Positions 23,330 through 33,671 of a DNA stretch of 64,000 nucleotides are shown piece by piece (the stretch's first letter is position 1; every line of letters starts with the position of its first letter). The stretch is from Sorex araneus. Lineage: Eukaryota > Chordata > Mammalia > Eulipotyphla > Soricidae. The notes beneath the pieces are model-generated. The model was given only the letters and a program-made list of their open reading frames with translations, was not told where the DNA came from and ran no database searches. Made by a program: the position numbers and the translations under genes. Location: positions 39,430,823 through 39,494,822 of the forward strand of contig NC_073307.1 of the NCBI RefSeq assembly GCF_027595985.1, written 5' to 3'.

Positions 23330-24110
23330 TGTCCTTGTTTTCGGGGCCAGTATCCTTGCCCGCCCCCTCCCCTCAACCTGTGCCATGTAATTCTATCACT
23401 GGTTAAGATCCAGAGGCTATAAAACAAAGCTCCCGGAAAGAAGCTATGCAGAGTCTCCTGCCTGAGCGCTTGGCTGTCTTCAGTGGGGCCCCTCGGAGAG
23501 GGGCAGGTTGAGTCTCCCTCCCTGCCCTGAGTAGAGCCCCAGCTGCCGAAGACCTCCAGAACCCAGCCACAGCCATGCTCAAGGCCCCTCTACACATGCT
23601 CGCATGAGCCTCACACATGAAGGAACCGGCAGAGGATCCCCGGTGTGCAGGACGCAAGGCTGAGATCTCCTAGCCTGCTTGGATGAGTATTGGGCCTCCT
23701 CTAACCAGATCTCCCTTTTCCAGTAGCTAAACAGTCACACTCACAAACTGTCCCAGCTGTCATGTAATCCCATCAACAGCCAAGATTCAGAGACTATAAA
23801 ACAAAAACAAAGCTTTTGGAAGCGACCTCTTATTGTCTAGTTCTCCCTCTCGGAGAACCTGGCAAGCTACTGAGAGTATCCTGCCCACATGGCAGAACCT
23901 GGCAAGCTCCCCATGGTGTATTTGATATGCCAAAAATCAGTAACATTGATGGGTCTCATTCCTCTGACTCTGGAAGAGCCTCCAATGTGGCACCATTGGG
24001 AAAGATGAGTAAAGAGAGAATGCTAAAATCCCAGGGCTAGGACAAATGGAGACATTACTGGCGCTCACTCAAGCAAATCAATGAGCAATGGGATGACAGT
24101 GATACAGTGA
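23330..24110 (+). mobile_element. Family Y composite repeat, copy 1
   Basis: From 23516 this matches 30095-30672 closely (GAGTAGAGCCCCAGCTGC..., CCAGCCACAGCCATGCTCAA, TCACACATGAAGGAACCGGC, TTCCAGTAGCTA). From about 23840 both copies continue into a long type B SINE end lacking the tRNA-like head. A segment with TATAAAAC is present twice (23418 and 23795), so this copy carries an internal direct duplication of about 377 bp period. No coding potential seen. It may be a non-autonomous derivative using RTE machinery. Confidence 0.7.
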
Positions 24111-24119
24111 TCCTTGCCT

Positions 24120-24508
24120 CAGAATTCAGAATTCTCAGTTCATCCTATGCTCAGAACTTGTAACATAAGTTTTTGTCAACAAAAAATGATCCCGTGCAAC
24201 TCACATTCAAGCAAAAGGAATTCCTTGGGTGTTTCTTTAAGTCTTAAATTGGGTCTTATTTTTAATTATTATAGGAAAAAAATTAACAGAGACTCTTGCT
24301 TAGAGCCTCCATGTTATCAAATTCAATTGAGTTGAAAATTGAGCTGCTATACTTTTTACAAGTGGACAATAAATACATTCTTCTTGATGAGTCAGAAACA
24401 CAGAAACTTCAATGATAACTTGCATGATTTTGATCAAATCAAATTAAGCAATTAGTAAAATTGATCAGTCAAGTTGGTTAAACCAGTAAAGCAGTTAAAA
24501 CACATAGT
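24120..24508. other. Unique DNA
   Basis: No recognisable feature. Confidence 0.4.
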
Positions 24509-24510
24509 CT

Positions 24511-24664
24511 TGGGGTTAGACAGTTCAGTGAGCAGAGTGCTTGCCTTTTATATTGTTAATCCAGATTCAATTCTCAGCACCCTGTATGGTTCCTGAAGCC
24601 CTACTAGGAGTGATCCCTCAGCCAAGAACCAGGATTAAACCTTAAGTATGGGTGTGTCCCCAAA
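24511..24664 (+). mobile_element. Old type A SINE
   Basis: GTGAGCAGAGTGCTTGCCTT, GATTCAATTCTCAGCACC and CTAGGAGTGATCCCTCAGCC give the type A layout, diverged. Confidence 0.6.
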
Positions 24665-24675
24665 CCATGTAGTCT

Positions 24676-24858
24676 TGGGACTGGAGAGATAATACAGCAG
24701 ATAAAAAGCTTACCCAGCATATGGCCAACCTGGGTTTGATCTCCAGTACTAAAAATTGATCCTTTGAGCCTTGCCAGGTGTGATCCCTGCGTGCAGAGCT
24801 AGGAGTAAGACCTATCACAGCTAGGTGTGGTTCAACCCCTTCCTTCCCCCCAAAGAAC
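24676..24858 (+). mobile_element. Old type A SINE
   Basis: GGGACTGGAGAGATAATACA, GGGTTTGATCTCCAGTACT, GTGCAGAGCTAGGAGTAAG and TAGGTGTGG, directly downstream of another old copy in the same orientation. Confidence 0.75.
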
Positions 24859-24894
24859 CACAACAACATACACTATTAGTATGGAATGATGACA

Positions 24895-25108
24895 AACCCT
24901 TGATCTTGGGTTAAAAATCTCAAGAGTACCAGGCCCTGGGGATAACTGGTGAGGGAGAATAAAGAGGTGGATAAGAGGTGACATAGTATGATGGTGGAAA
25001 ATCTTGGGCACTTTGGTAGTGATGGAGTATAGTAACTTTGTATATCAATGCCATAAACATGGACTCTTACAACCACATTACTTAAACTATTATCATTTTT
25101 TTTAAATA
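24895..25108 (+). mobile_element. Old L1 3' end
   Basis: GTACCAGGCCCTGGGGATAA, GGTGGAAAATCTTGGGCACT and TAACTTTGTATATCAATGCC, then A/T-rich sequence, resemble the older L1 3'UTR at 60170-60310 rather than the young family. Confidence 0.5.
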
Positions 25109-25233
25109 AAAAATATTCTCCCTGATCTTTCTAAAAATTTTTTCTATTACTGTGCACAGACACTGTTGTACTTCTCATCTTTTTTCTAAATTTTTAATCA
25201 CTCAACTAAAAATACAATATATAATCTAATCTT

Positions 25234-27186
25234 TTTTGTTTTTTCCAATGACTTAGATTTAATCATGGGAAGCAAACTAAATGGAAATCTTATAATAGAG
25301 AAGAATTACATGTCAGTGCCTCTTGCAAACAGAAAGGAACTAGGCTGTCCTTCAACCCGATCCCTTCCAAACAAAGATACCCACAGTGTCCATGGTGTCT
25401 GGCTTAGGAAGGGGAGACGCTGCTGGCGGTGTGCATTGAGGTCACCTTGCTGGCCATTCACTCCTGGCCATCATCAACACCCCCCCCCCCCCGCCCCTGC
25501 TTGCCAGCTATGCTCATCACCTTTCTTTTTGTGGCCGGTGATGATGTCATCGATCCTCAGCAGCAGAACTGCAGTCTCCACTGCTGTCTGATATGTTTGT
25601 AGTTTCACAGCCAATGGCTCCCAGATGCTCAATTCCTTCAAGTCCACCAAAGTACCTGCCTCACGGTTTACACCCCAAGTCTCACAGTTTTCCTGGGTGT
25701 GTTTGGCCCAAAGGGAAACAAGGAGACGGATGGTACTAGCACTATAGTTCTGAATAAGGGTCCGAGGGATGACCTCAAGAGCCTGGGCAACAGCTCGGTA
25801 TGATCATTGCTCCACACCAGTCATGGCCTTGGATTTCTCACTCAAGGCGAGGGCCACAGCCATCTCGGAGGCCCCACCCCCTGGCACCAGCTGCGGTCCA
25901 GGAGAACATCGCAGCACACCTGCACGGCATCCTAGAGGTTGCGCTCTACCTCCAAGAGAATCTCTTTTCTAGCTCCCCAGAGGAGAATGGAGCAGGCCTT
26001 GGGGTTTTTGCACTCATAGATGAATGTGAAGTACTCATCTCCAATCTTCTTGATTTCCAACAGGTCTGCCCCTGTACCAACATCCTCTTCTCTTAGTTCC
26101 TCTGGTCAGTTGACTATCTGGGCCCCATAGGTTCTGGCAATGCAATTATTGTCTGTCTTTTGGACTCTTCTGATAGCCGTGATGTTGGCCCACATGAGGT
26201 AGTGTTGAGCTAAATCATAGATGCCCTTTTCTGTGATGACAACATCAGGCTTCAGGTGGATAAGGTACTCGCACAGCTGTTGCATGGACTCTTCCTCCAT
26301 TGGGAGAATTCGGGTAAAGTCTTCTTCTCAGGTTATCTCAATGTCAGTCTGGCTTTCTCCTTGTATTCCAAAGAAGAATCCAGCAGCACAATGTGAGGGT
26401 GCTTGATATAGTGCCACACTCGTGGATGGGTCATCTCCTTACTAATCATGACTCCACGTAAGATGCAAGAGTCCTCAATGATGCCTGCAGTTATCTTTTC
26501 CACCTTCGCATATTTCTTGATGTCAATGTCTTTCTGACCATTCTCCTCTAATTGTATGGTTTTGACAGCATCCAGAGCAATGCTGGAAGCCAGAGAGGAC
26601 CAGCGACTGATTGCTTTGGTCGTGATGGAGCGATTGATGATGTTCAGCATCATATCTCGGTTATTTATGTCAACAGGGATGCTGATTTTCTTCAGGGTGT
26701 CAATCATGTCATCCAGTGCTTTGCAGTAGGCACTGATCACCACTACTGGGTGCATCTGCTGCTGCTCCAGAAAAAGCTCTGTCACAGAGAGCATCTCCCC
26801 AGCAAGAATAATTACTGGCGTTGTCCCATCTCTAGCCTCTTCATCCCGTGTCTGGCTAATTTCAATCATGGACTTGGCTGCTGGATGTTGTACTTGAATC
26901 TCATGGAAAATAGCATTGCCATCATTGGTCACCACAATGCCTCCCATTGGGTCCAAAAGCATCTTCATCATGGACTTGGGCCCCAAATATGTTCGAATGA
27001 TATCTGCAATAGTCTTGGCAGCATTAATGTTTCCAGATTGAACTTCCCTTCCAGATTCCCGCTTTGTGTTCCAGCTGAGCACGAGCACGGGGTGATGACC
27101 CATCATGGCAGTGCGATGCAGAGCCAGGTACCCAGAGCTGAAGGAACCGGCAGAACCTTCTGGAGAGAGAGAACCACAGAGAAGCC
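25234..27186 (-). pseudogene. CCT3: Processed pseudogene of CCT3 (chaperonin TRiC/CCT gamma subunit)
   Basis: The parent encodes subunit 3 of the cytosolic TRiC/CCT chaperonin, an ATPase that folds actin, tubulin and others. The copy is intronless and nearly full length. It reads MMGHHPVLVLSWNTKRESGR from an ATG at 27104-27106, then MIEISQTRDEEARDGTT, PDVVITEKGIYDLAQHYLM and TGHKKKGDE, ending at a TGA at 25458-25460. Downstream come a 3'UTR, ATTAAA (25258-25263) and a poly-A of about 13. The 16-bp flanking repeats 25218-25233 and 27187-27202 (TATATAATCTA.TCTT) differ at one base: an L1-mediated retrocopy. Lesions: 4-bp deletion near 26360; stops at 26328-26330 (Arg to TGA), 26106-26108 (TGA) and 25932-25934 (Gln to TAG); 1-bp deletion near 25895. 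The nucleotide-binding GDGTT-type motif has Arg in place of the first Gly. A C13 run (25480-25492) disturbs the C-terminus. Not a functional gene. Confidence 0.97.
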
Positions 27187-27245
27187 TATATAATCTAGTC
27201 TTACAAAAATGTTTTTATTTGATTTTGCTTGCTGAGTATTTAATG

Positions 27246-27499
27246 GAACTGGAGCGATAGCACAGTAGGTAGGGTGTTTGTCTTGCACATGGCTGACCTG
27301 GGTTCGGTTCCTCCATCCCTCTCAGAGAGTCTGGTAAGCTACCAAGAGTATCCTGCCCACACGGCAGAGCCTGGCAAGCTACCCATGGCATATTCAATAT
27401 GCCAAAAATAGCAACAACAAGTCTCACAATGGAGACGTTACTGTTGCCGCTCGAGCAAATAGATGAGCAACAGGACAACAGTGCTATGACAGTGCTACA
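27246..27499 (+). mobile_element. Type B SINE, complete
   Basis: Full head (GAACTGGAGCGATAGCACAG, GGTTCGGTTCC), body and RTE-derived tail ending GCTATGACAGTGCTAC, flanked by the 11-bp TSD AGTATTTAATG (27235-27245 and 27500-27510). It inserted just upstream of the CCT3 retrocopy. The TSD shows the normal short target duplication of this family. Confidence 0.95.
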
Positions 27500-27510
27500 A
27501 GTATTTAATG

Positions 27511-27774
27511 AGCACCCACCTCACTTGCTACACAGTATGAGCTATTAAACTTATGGTTTATAGAGAGACATACAAGCCATTTAACTTCTCTTATTTCTAG
27601 ACAGAGATATGCACAGAAAGCACTGAGGAAGAATCTGGTCTTGGGAATAATTATTTAAACAAGTAATTTTCTAAACAGAATGTAAAGAAGCAAAGACATC
27701 TTGGTAAATAAAGGCTAGGAAAGAGGAGCAAAAGTTCTAGAAAAGGAAACACAAAACTCAAGAGGGCAGGCACA
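27511..27774. other. Unique DNA
   Basis: No recognisable feature. Confidence 0.4.
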
Positions 27775-28165
27775 TTTCCTCTAACTCTCTTTCTCCTTTT
27801 GGGTGCTATGGTTTACAATACAGATACCAAGTGGCCATCATATTCGGTCCACAATCTACTTTCAGCAAGCATCTCCTATTCTGAGCGAGCCCTCCATGCA
27901 TCATTTGCTTAGTGGCCCCTTCTCTATGCCAGTGCCTTTTTCCCCAGCATGTGAGGCCAACTTCCTGCCACAGAAGCAGGGTGTGAGGTTGGGGGCGGGG
28001 GAGTGGTGGGAGGGTTACTGGGAACATTAGTGGTAGAGAATGGGCACTAGTAGAAGGATGGGCACTTGATTATTGTATAACTGAAACATAATCTCGAAAG
28101 TTTGTAAATCTATAGCTACTTCATGGTGATTCATAAGTAAATAAACAAATCGATTTAAAAAACAA
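27775..28165 (+). mobile_element. L1 3' end with 5' inversion
   Basis: 27775-27960 is L1 3'UTR in minus orientation (TTTGGGTGCTATGGTTTACA ... AGCATGTGAGGCCAACTTCC, compare 11463-11635). From about 27962 the following 3'UTR segment is in plus orientation (TGCCACAGAAGCAGGGTG ... GAATGGGCACTAGTAGAAGG ... TCATGGTGATTC). The order fits twin priming. I could not define a convincing TSD. Confidence 0.75.
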
Positions 28166-28242
28166 TTTTAAAAAACCCAAAGGGAAAAAGCCTGCAAAGT
28201 GATATCATGGTGCCAGTGAGGCAGCCAAGAAAGACATAAAGC

Positions 28243-28892
28243 GAGTCTCGGGCCGGGCCGATACTGGCTCATGTTCCGCCGAGATTCGACCCGGGTGGCT
28301 ATGCTTTTGCACGGCCGCTTTGCTGCTGAACAACCAAGATCCAGAGCCAGCTACATTACTTCTGGTCCCAGCAAGTGCTTACAGCCATGTCCCAGACTGT
28401 GAACTAAGCTTTTGCTCCGTGCTGCCCCAGGAAGGGAAATGATGCAATTTCCAATGTAAATCTCCCTGGACTTAATTACTAAAATACAGAAATCCTAACC
28501 CGCTCGGCCACACGACTTTATATCTCTTCATTCTCATCAGTGGAAAATTAATTATCAAATGTTTCCTTGTCAGTAGGGCCATATTTTGGGGGGATAAACT
28601 CAAACAAGAATAGTGAGTTCTGTGTTGAAACTCCAACAACAATAGTGAGTTTTGCGTTGAAATATGGAATGTAATCAAGGTAAAGAGAAAATGAAGTGAA
28701 ATTTATCAGTTATGCAGGCGGGGCTGGGGGGACTGGGGGTTGGGGGTGGGAGGTATACTGGGGTTTTTTTGGTGGTAGAATATGGGAACTGGTGAAAGGA
28801 CAGGTGTTTGAACATTATATAACTGAGACATAAGCCTGAGAACTTTGCAACTTTCCACATCGTGATTCAATAAAATAAATTTAAAAAAAAAT
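28243..28892 (+). mobile_element. Family X element, full insertion
   Basis: 650-bp insertion flanked by a perfect 15-bp TSD AGAAAGACATAAAGC (28228-28242 and 28893-28907). GC-rich head (GAGTCTCGGGCCGGGCCGAT, CCGAGATTCGACCCGGGTGG), middle part shared with 61985-62690 (GACTTAATTACTAAAATAC), X body with a local duplication of the AATAGTGAGTT segment, and an L1-like 3' end with AATAAAAT and A tail. No long ORF. Confidence 0.85.
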
Positions 28893-28907
28893 AGAAAGAC
28901 ATAAAGC

Positions 28908-29612
28908 TATTCTTGGAATTTGAACAATATTTCTTGACAAGCAGTAAATATCATAATAACCAAAGATCTAATTCAACATACATAAGACAGATTCCAGCAA
29001 CTAGACAGTTATTGTGTCAAGTCCTCAGGTGATTCTCCTAGCAAAGCTTTAAAGCAAGAAGTTCTAGATGAGAAGGCATGTAAGAGACAAGTCAGATGTC
29101 AGGCTTGAGAGAGGTCACAGTAATCATATCCCAAATTCTAAGTCAAAAGAAGTCTGCTTACTTCAGAGAGAGGTCATACAACTGTCTGCATTTTACGTTA
29201 ATCTTTGCCAAGAGTGAATAAAACATATGGGAGTTGTAAAGAAAAGTCAAAGGGAAACAGTGATTGCAGGGGACAGGAAGCTCATCTACACTTAGTACAT
29301 GTTGTAGAGATAAAGACATGAGAAAAACGTGAGCACAATATTCATCAATAAATTACATTTAGTAAAGCCCAGATTGGGTTTATGTTGCTCAGGTTTAAGA
29401 TCAGGTATGAGTGTTAGGAAGAATCACTTCACTGACCAAATCAGACAACTAAAATTTCTCTGCCAAACAGCTATTTTCTAAAATTTGCTGAAAACATTAT
29501 AGGTAATCCATTATAAGTGATATTTTATTATATTATAGAATGATCATCTGAGCCTTATGAAGACAAACATAGTGAATACAAAGAATATGTTGTCTATATA
29601 GCAAACAATAAA
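28908..29612. other. Unique DNA
   Basis: No recognisable feature. Confidence 0.4.
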
Positions 29613-29775
29613 GGGGCTGGAGTGATAGCACAGGGGGTAGGGTGCTTGCCTTCCACACAGACAACTGTGATTTAATCACCAGCACTGCATATGGTTCTCC
29701 TAGCACAACCAGGAGTGATTCCTGAGTGCAGAGCCAAGAACACCAGTGGGTGTGGCCCAAAACAAAACAAAGGAA
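29613..29775 (+). mobile_element. Type A SINE
   Basis: GGGGCTGGAGTGATAGCACA and TGAGTGCAGAGCCAAGAACA, with a degenerate B box and an A-rich end. Confidence 0.85.
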
Positions 29776-29799
29776 AAAACCAAGAAAATCAAAAAAATC

Positions 29800-30090
29800 T
29801 TTTTTTTTTAAATTATTTTATTGATTCACCATGTGGAAAGTTACAAAGCTTTCAGGTTTAAGTCTCAGTTATACAATGCTCAAACACCCATCCCTTCACC
29901 AGCGCACATATTCCAACACCAAGAATCACGATATACCTCCCCACTTCCCCCCCACCTCCCCAGTCCCCCACCCCGCATGTGTAACTGGTAAATTTCACTT
30001 TACTTTCACTTTACTTTGATTACATTCAATATTTCAACAAAAAAATTCACTATTATTGATTTGGAGTTTCTCCCCGCTAAAGTCAATCTG
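29800..30090 (-). mobile_element. Family X element, 3' part
   Basis: T-rich start, AGGTTTAAGTCTCAGTTATA, CCCATCCCTTCACCAGCGCA and TTCAATATTTCAACAAAAAA match the X 3' end on the minus strand. It abuts family Y copy 2 at about 30095. Confidence 0.8.
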
Positions 30091-30094
30091 CGTG

Positions 30095-30672
30095 GGTTGA
30101 GTTTCCCTCCCTTCCCTGAGCAGAGCCCCAGTAGCTGAAGAACTCTGGAACCCAGCCACAGCCATGCTCAAGGCCCCTCTCCACACGTTTGAACAAGCCT
30201 CACACATGAAGGAACTGGCAGAGGAACTCAGGTGTGCACAACCCGAGGCTGAGATCTCCAAGCCTGCTCAGATCGAGACTGGGCCTCTTCTGCCCAGATT
30301 CCCCATTTTCCAGTAGCTAGGTGTTCACACCCAGGGACTGTCCCCAGCGCCGTGTAATCCCACCAATGGCCAACATCCAGAGAATTAAAACCAAGCTCCA
30401 GAAAGCGACCATCTGATAGCCTACTTCTCACTCTGGGAGAACCTGGCAAGCTACTGAGAGTTTCCTGCCCACATGGGAGAGATTGGCAAGCTACCTGTGG
30501 CATATTCATATGCCAAAGCCAGTAACAATGCTGGGTCTCATACCTGACCCTGTAAGAGCCTCCAGTGCAGCACCATTGGGAAGGATGAGTAAAGAGAGGC
30601 TGCTAAAATCTCAGGGGTATGGTGAATGGAGATGTTACTGAGACAGCTCGAGAAATTCATCAACAGACAAAG
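30095..30672 (+). mobile_element. Family Y composite repeat, copy 2
   Basis: Co-linear with 23516-24110: GGTTGAGTTTCCCTCCCTTC, CCAGCCACAGCCATGCTCAA, TCACACATGAAGGAACTGGC, TTCCAGTAGCTAGG, then the long type B end (CTGGCAAGCTACTGAGAG ... GGAGATGTTACTGAGACAGC). The TATAAAAC seen in copy 1 is degraded here. Confidence 0.75.
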
Positions 30673-30679
30673 CATACTC

Positions 30680-32111
30680 TCTACTACTATTCCATTAAGC
30701 TATCTCTCCAGGTCCCAATCTGTGATTTCAATAATTTGTAGTACTACCACTATGAGTTTCAACAAGATAACCTAGGACATGATAATCTTAGACATATGCT
30801 TATAAAAGTGGATATAAAAATAGTTCTATTAATTTATTAAAAATTATAAGAGAAACAAAATACATCCAAACAAAAGTTGTCTTTTAGTCAATGTAGAGAT
30901 GGATTTTATTATGGATTACAGCTGGTCTTTTCATGACTACATAGTGCGCTTTGAAGAAATAATTGTTCACTAACAAAATATATGCAGAATTCCCTTGAGG
31001 CTTTGATATCACAGAAATGAACCAGTTTAAGAAACTAAGAAACTGACACTACCTTTAAGATAACATCTAAGGATATTAAAAATTTTTGTAAGAATTCTGT
31101 CTTCCAACGAAATCTGGATACTTGGCTCTTTCCCCAATATATCATTTACCAATGTCTATATTAAATTCAGCACCAGAAACAATATAGGCAGGAGTATAAA
31201 TTCTTGACAATTTATATGTTTACAGAATTTGAGACATTCTATTTCTAAATGACAAATACAAGACTGTCACTTGAATTAATAGTAAATTTTAATCTTCCCT
31301 AAAAATTCTTATGCATCAAAGTTGGAAAAAGTAACCAGTAAATAATACTACTCTATACTTTTTGAAATTTAAATAGTCTGAATAAAACTTTTATGACAGC
31401 AAATTTGACGGATTTTGTAGTGAATTTACACATATAATACACAAAAATAATACATTTATCTGAATACTGAAAGTCAATTACTTATAATCATTTATAACCA
31501 TGCTGGATAAAAGAAGATTAATGTATGTGTAACTATGTAACTGTTCATTCTACACCTTATAATAATCACTGTGCTATTCTATAGACTTTATCTCTAAGCA
31601 AAAGTACAAATTTTATTTGTGTTTAAATAAAAATGCAAATATTAGTTAATTTGATGATTTTTTTCTTGGTTTCATTTACAATTTAAATCACACTATCTGC
31701 CTGGTTAACTTTGCATACTCAGAAATATACATTTTACATTTGCAAATGCAATTCTACCTTCATATTTCAAGCAGTTGGTATATATGTTTGCAAATAAGAA
31801 CCTAATAAATAAGGCAGAAATAAACAATAAACCAAGGAATATTTAATATTTTTAAGATATTCATGAATAAGACAGGAAAACTAATTTCTTAGGAGCTTTT
31901 TCCATCTTCCTCCTTGTGCCATCATTGAGTCTTATGCCTTCAAATAAACACTCTGGCAAGTCTCTAATTATAAGGAAGACTACAGTTCTTTTTGTGCTTC
32001 ATATTTAGAAACTATTTTTAGACATTGGCTTTCACTTGCACGTCTTTCTTTTCCTAAGTGATTCTTTTATCTAAAATCAGAGATAAAATTCCAAGCTAAT
32101 GTTGTCTGTTT
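30680..32111. other. Unique AT-rich DNA
   Basis: No recognisable feature. Confidence 0.4.
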
Positions 32112-32125
32112 AAAAATATAAGAGA

Positions 32126-32317
32126 GGGGACTGGAGCGATAGCACAGCGGGTAGGGCGTTTGCCTTGCACACGGCTGACCCGGGTTCGATTCCCGGCATC
32201 CCATATGGTCCCCTGAGCACTGCCGGGGTGACTCTTGAGTGCAGAGCCAGGAGTAACCCCTGTATATTGCCAGGTGTGACCCAAAAAGCAAAAATAAATA
32301 AATAAATAAATAAAAAT
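32126..32317 (+). mobile_element. Type A SINE, young and complete
   Basis: Near-consensus head (GGGACTGGAGCGATAGCACA, GGGTTCGATTCCCGG) and body (CATCCCATATGGTCCCCTGA), with an A-rich AAATAAAT-repeated tail. Perfect 14-bp TSD AAAAATATAAGAGA at 32112-32125 and 32318-32331. A-tail and TSD length indicate L1 mobilisation. It carries pol III A and B boxes but is not a tRNA gene. Confidence 0.97.
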
Positions 32318-32331
32318 AAAAATATAAGAGA

Positions 32332-33538
32332 AAGTATAGTACTTTGTACTTATAACATATGAAGTAGCCAAGAAGTCTTTTACTGGCTATAAAGTAACCA
32401 AAACCCAAGTAAAAACATCAGGAGGAGAAATAATACTGATTTTTAATATATATATGTATATATGTATATATATATATATATATATATAAGTATTCGGTTG
32501 AATAAGCTATTTTCCTTGTGGAATGTAGATTCTTAAGTTCCTTGTGAAAATATAACAAGGAATATATTTTAACTGAAAGTCTCTTTTAACAAAGATAATT
32601 TTTACATTTCTGGCTTCAGATTTTTAATTTCTAAATTCTGGATAATGACTGTTTCTCTCATTTCCAAACATTTCACTTAGTTGAAGTTTTACAATTTTTC
32701 CTTAACGTAACTGACGACTAATGCTGAAGACATGGAAGGTTCAGAAATCAATGAAAAGGTTCTCTGCATGCAGATTAAAATATAATGGAAGATGAGAATT
32801 ACCTCCTGCATTTAAGAGTAGTCTTAATCTAACTAAATCCTTCTATCATCCAAAAGTATATTTGCTTTCTAGCTTTCAACCATATCCAGATCATTGCTTT
32901 ATATTCTTTAGTTCAATGTAGAACTGACCAAAATTTTTTAAACAAAGAGAAGAAACTAGGACAGAAAAATTGTCTGAATTTAGCTAGCTCAGTTTGATTT
33001 ACAGGATGAAATTTCCAATGGCAATTGAGTTCAATTGCATCACCATTAATGAACTTTTTAAAAAGTTCTCCAGGGTTAATAAGTAATCTAAGCTTCAAAC
33101 TAGAACATAAATTAAATTAACGTATTCTTTACTCATTGCCTTATTTTGATTTAAGTGTGAACTAAAATATTTCTTAGAGCAGATAATTCCAGTTCATCTT
33201 CTCAATGTGCAAACAGCACTGAGTTCTTTTATCAACCTACACCAAGTGACACATTTATGGTCATCATACATTATTCAACTTGCATATCTTTGTTCAAATA
33301 TTAAATCATTCCCTATTACCTAACATAATAGATGTTAGCAGTATTTTGACTGTGTGGTAGAAAATTAATATGAAAGCAAGTTAAATGATAATTTTTCTGA
33401 CAGGTATCTCACTTCCGAAGAAGCACAGAATACTTTTCAAACTTGTATTTAGATTTGTTTAATCAAAGTTTCTGAATACGCTACCTTCTTAATTTAAGGT
33501 GATAATCTCAATGACTATTTTTTCAACTTTCCTTTTAC
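32332..33538. other. Unique AT-rich DNA with TATATG repeat
   Basis: A (TATATG/TA)n microsatellite lies at about 32448-32490. No gene seen. Confidence 0.5.
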
Positions 33539-33671
33539 CTGTGAGAAGTCTTGTGATAATTTTCTGGGCATCAACATGGCCCTGCGTCCTTCGAGAGTAT
33601 CCTTGGCCCTGGGCAGGTGTTTGGTGATTGTTCTGCAGTCATAGTAAATGTAGAAACAAGCACGGAGTTTA
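33539..33671 (-). CDS. Candidate internal exon, unidentified
   Basis: On the minus strand a 133-bp stretch of raised GC in very AT-rich DNA is bounded by a CTACTTTTCAG acceptor-like sequence and a CACAG/GTAAAA donor-like sequence. One frame is open throughout: one base, then 44 codons beginning KLRACFYIYYDCRTITKHLP and ending LSQDFSQ. I do not recognise the protein. A second frame is also open for most of the length, which weakens the case. No neighbouring exon was found. It could be an exon of a large-intron gene, a non-coding exon, or chance. Confidence 0.3.

Noticed and set aside
26333-27106. Intact CCT3 gene or alternative short chaperonin
   Set aside because: Intronless, with poly-A, TSD, frameshifts and several stops; the open part is only the first half.
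32126-32200. tRNA gene
   Set aside because: A and B boxes are present, but the sequence continues into a SINE body with A tail and TSD and does not fold as a complete tRNA by inspection.
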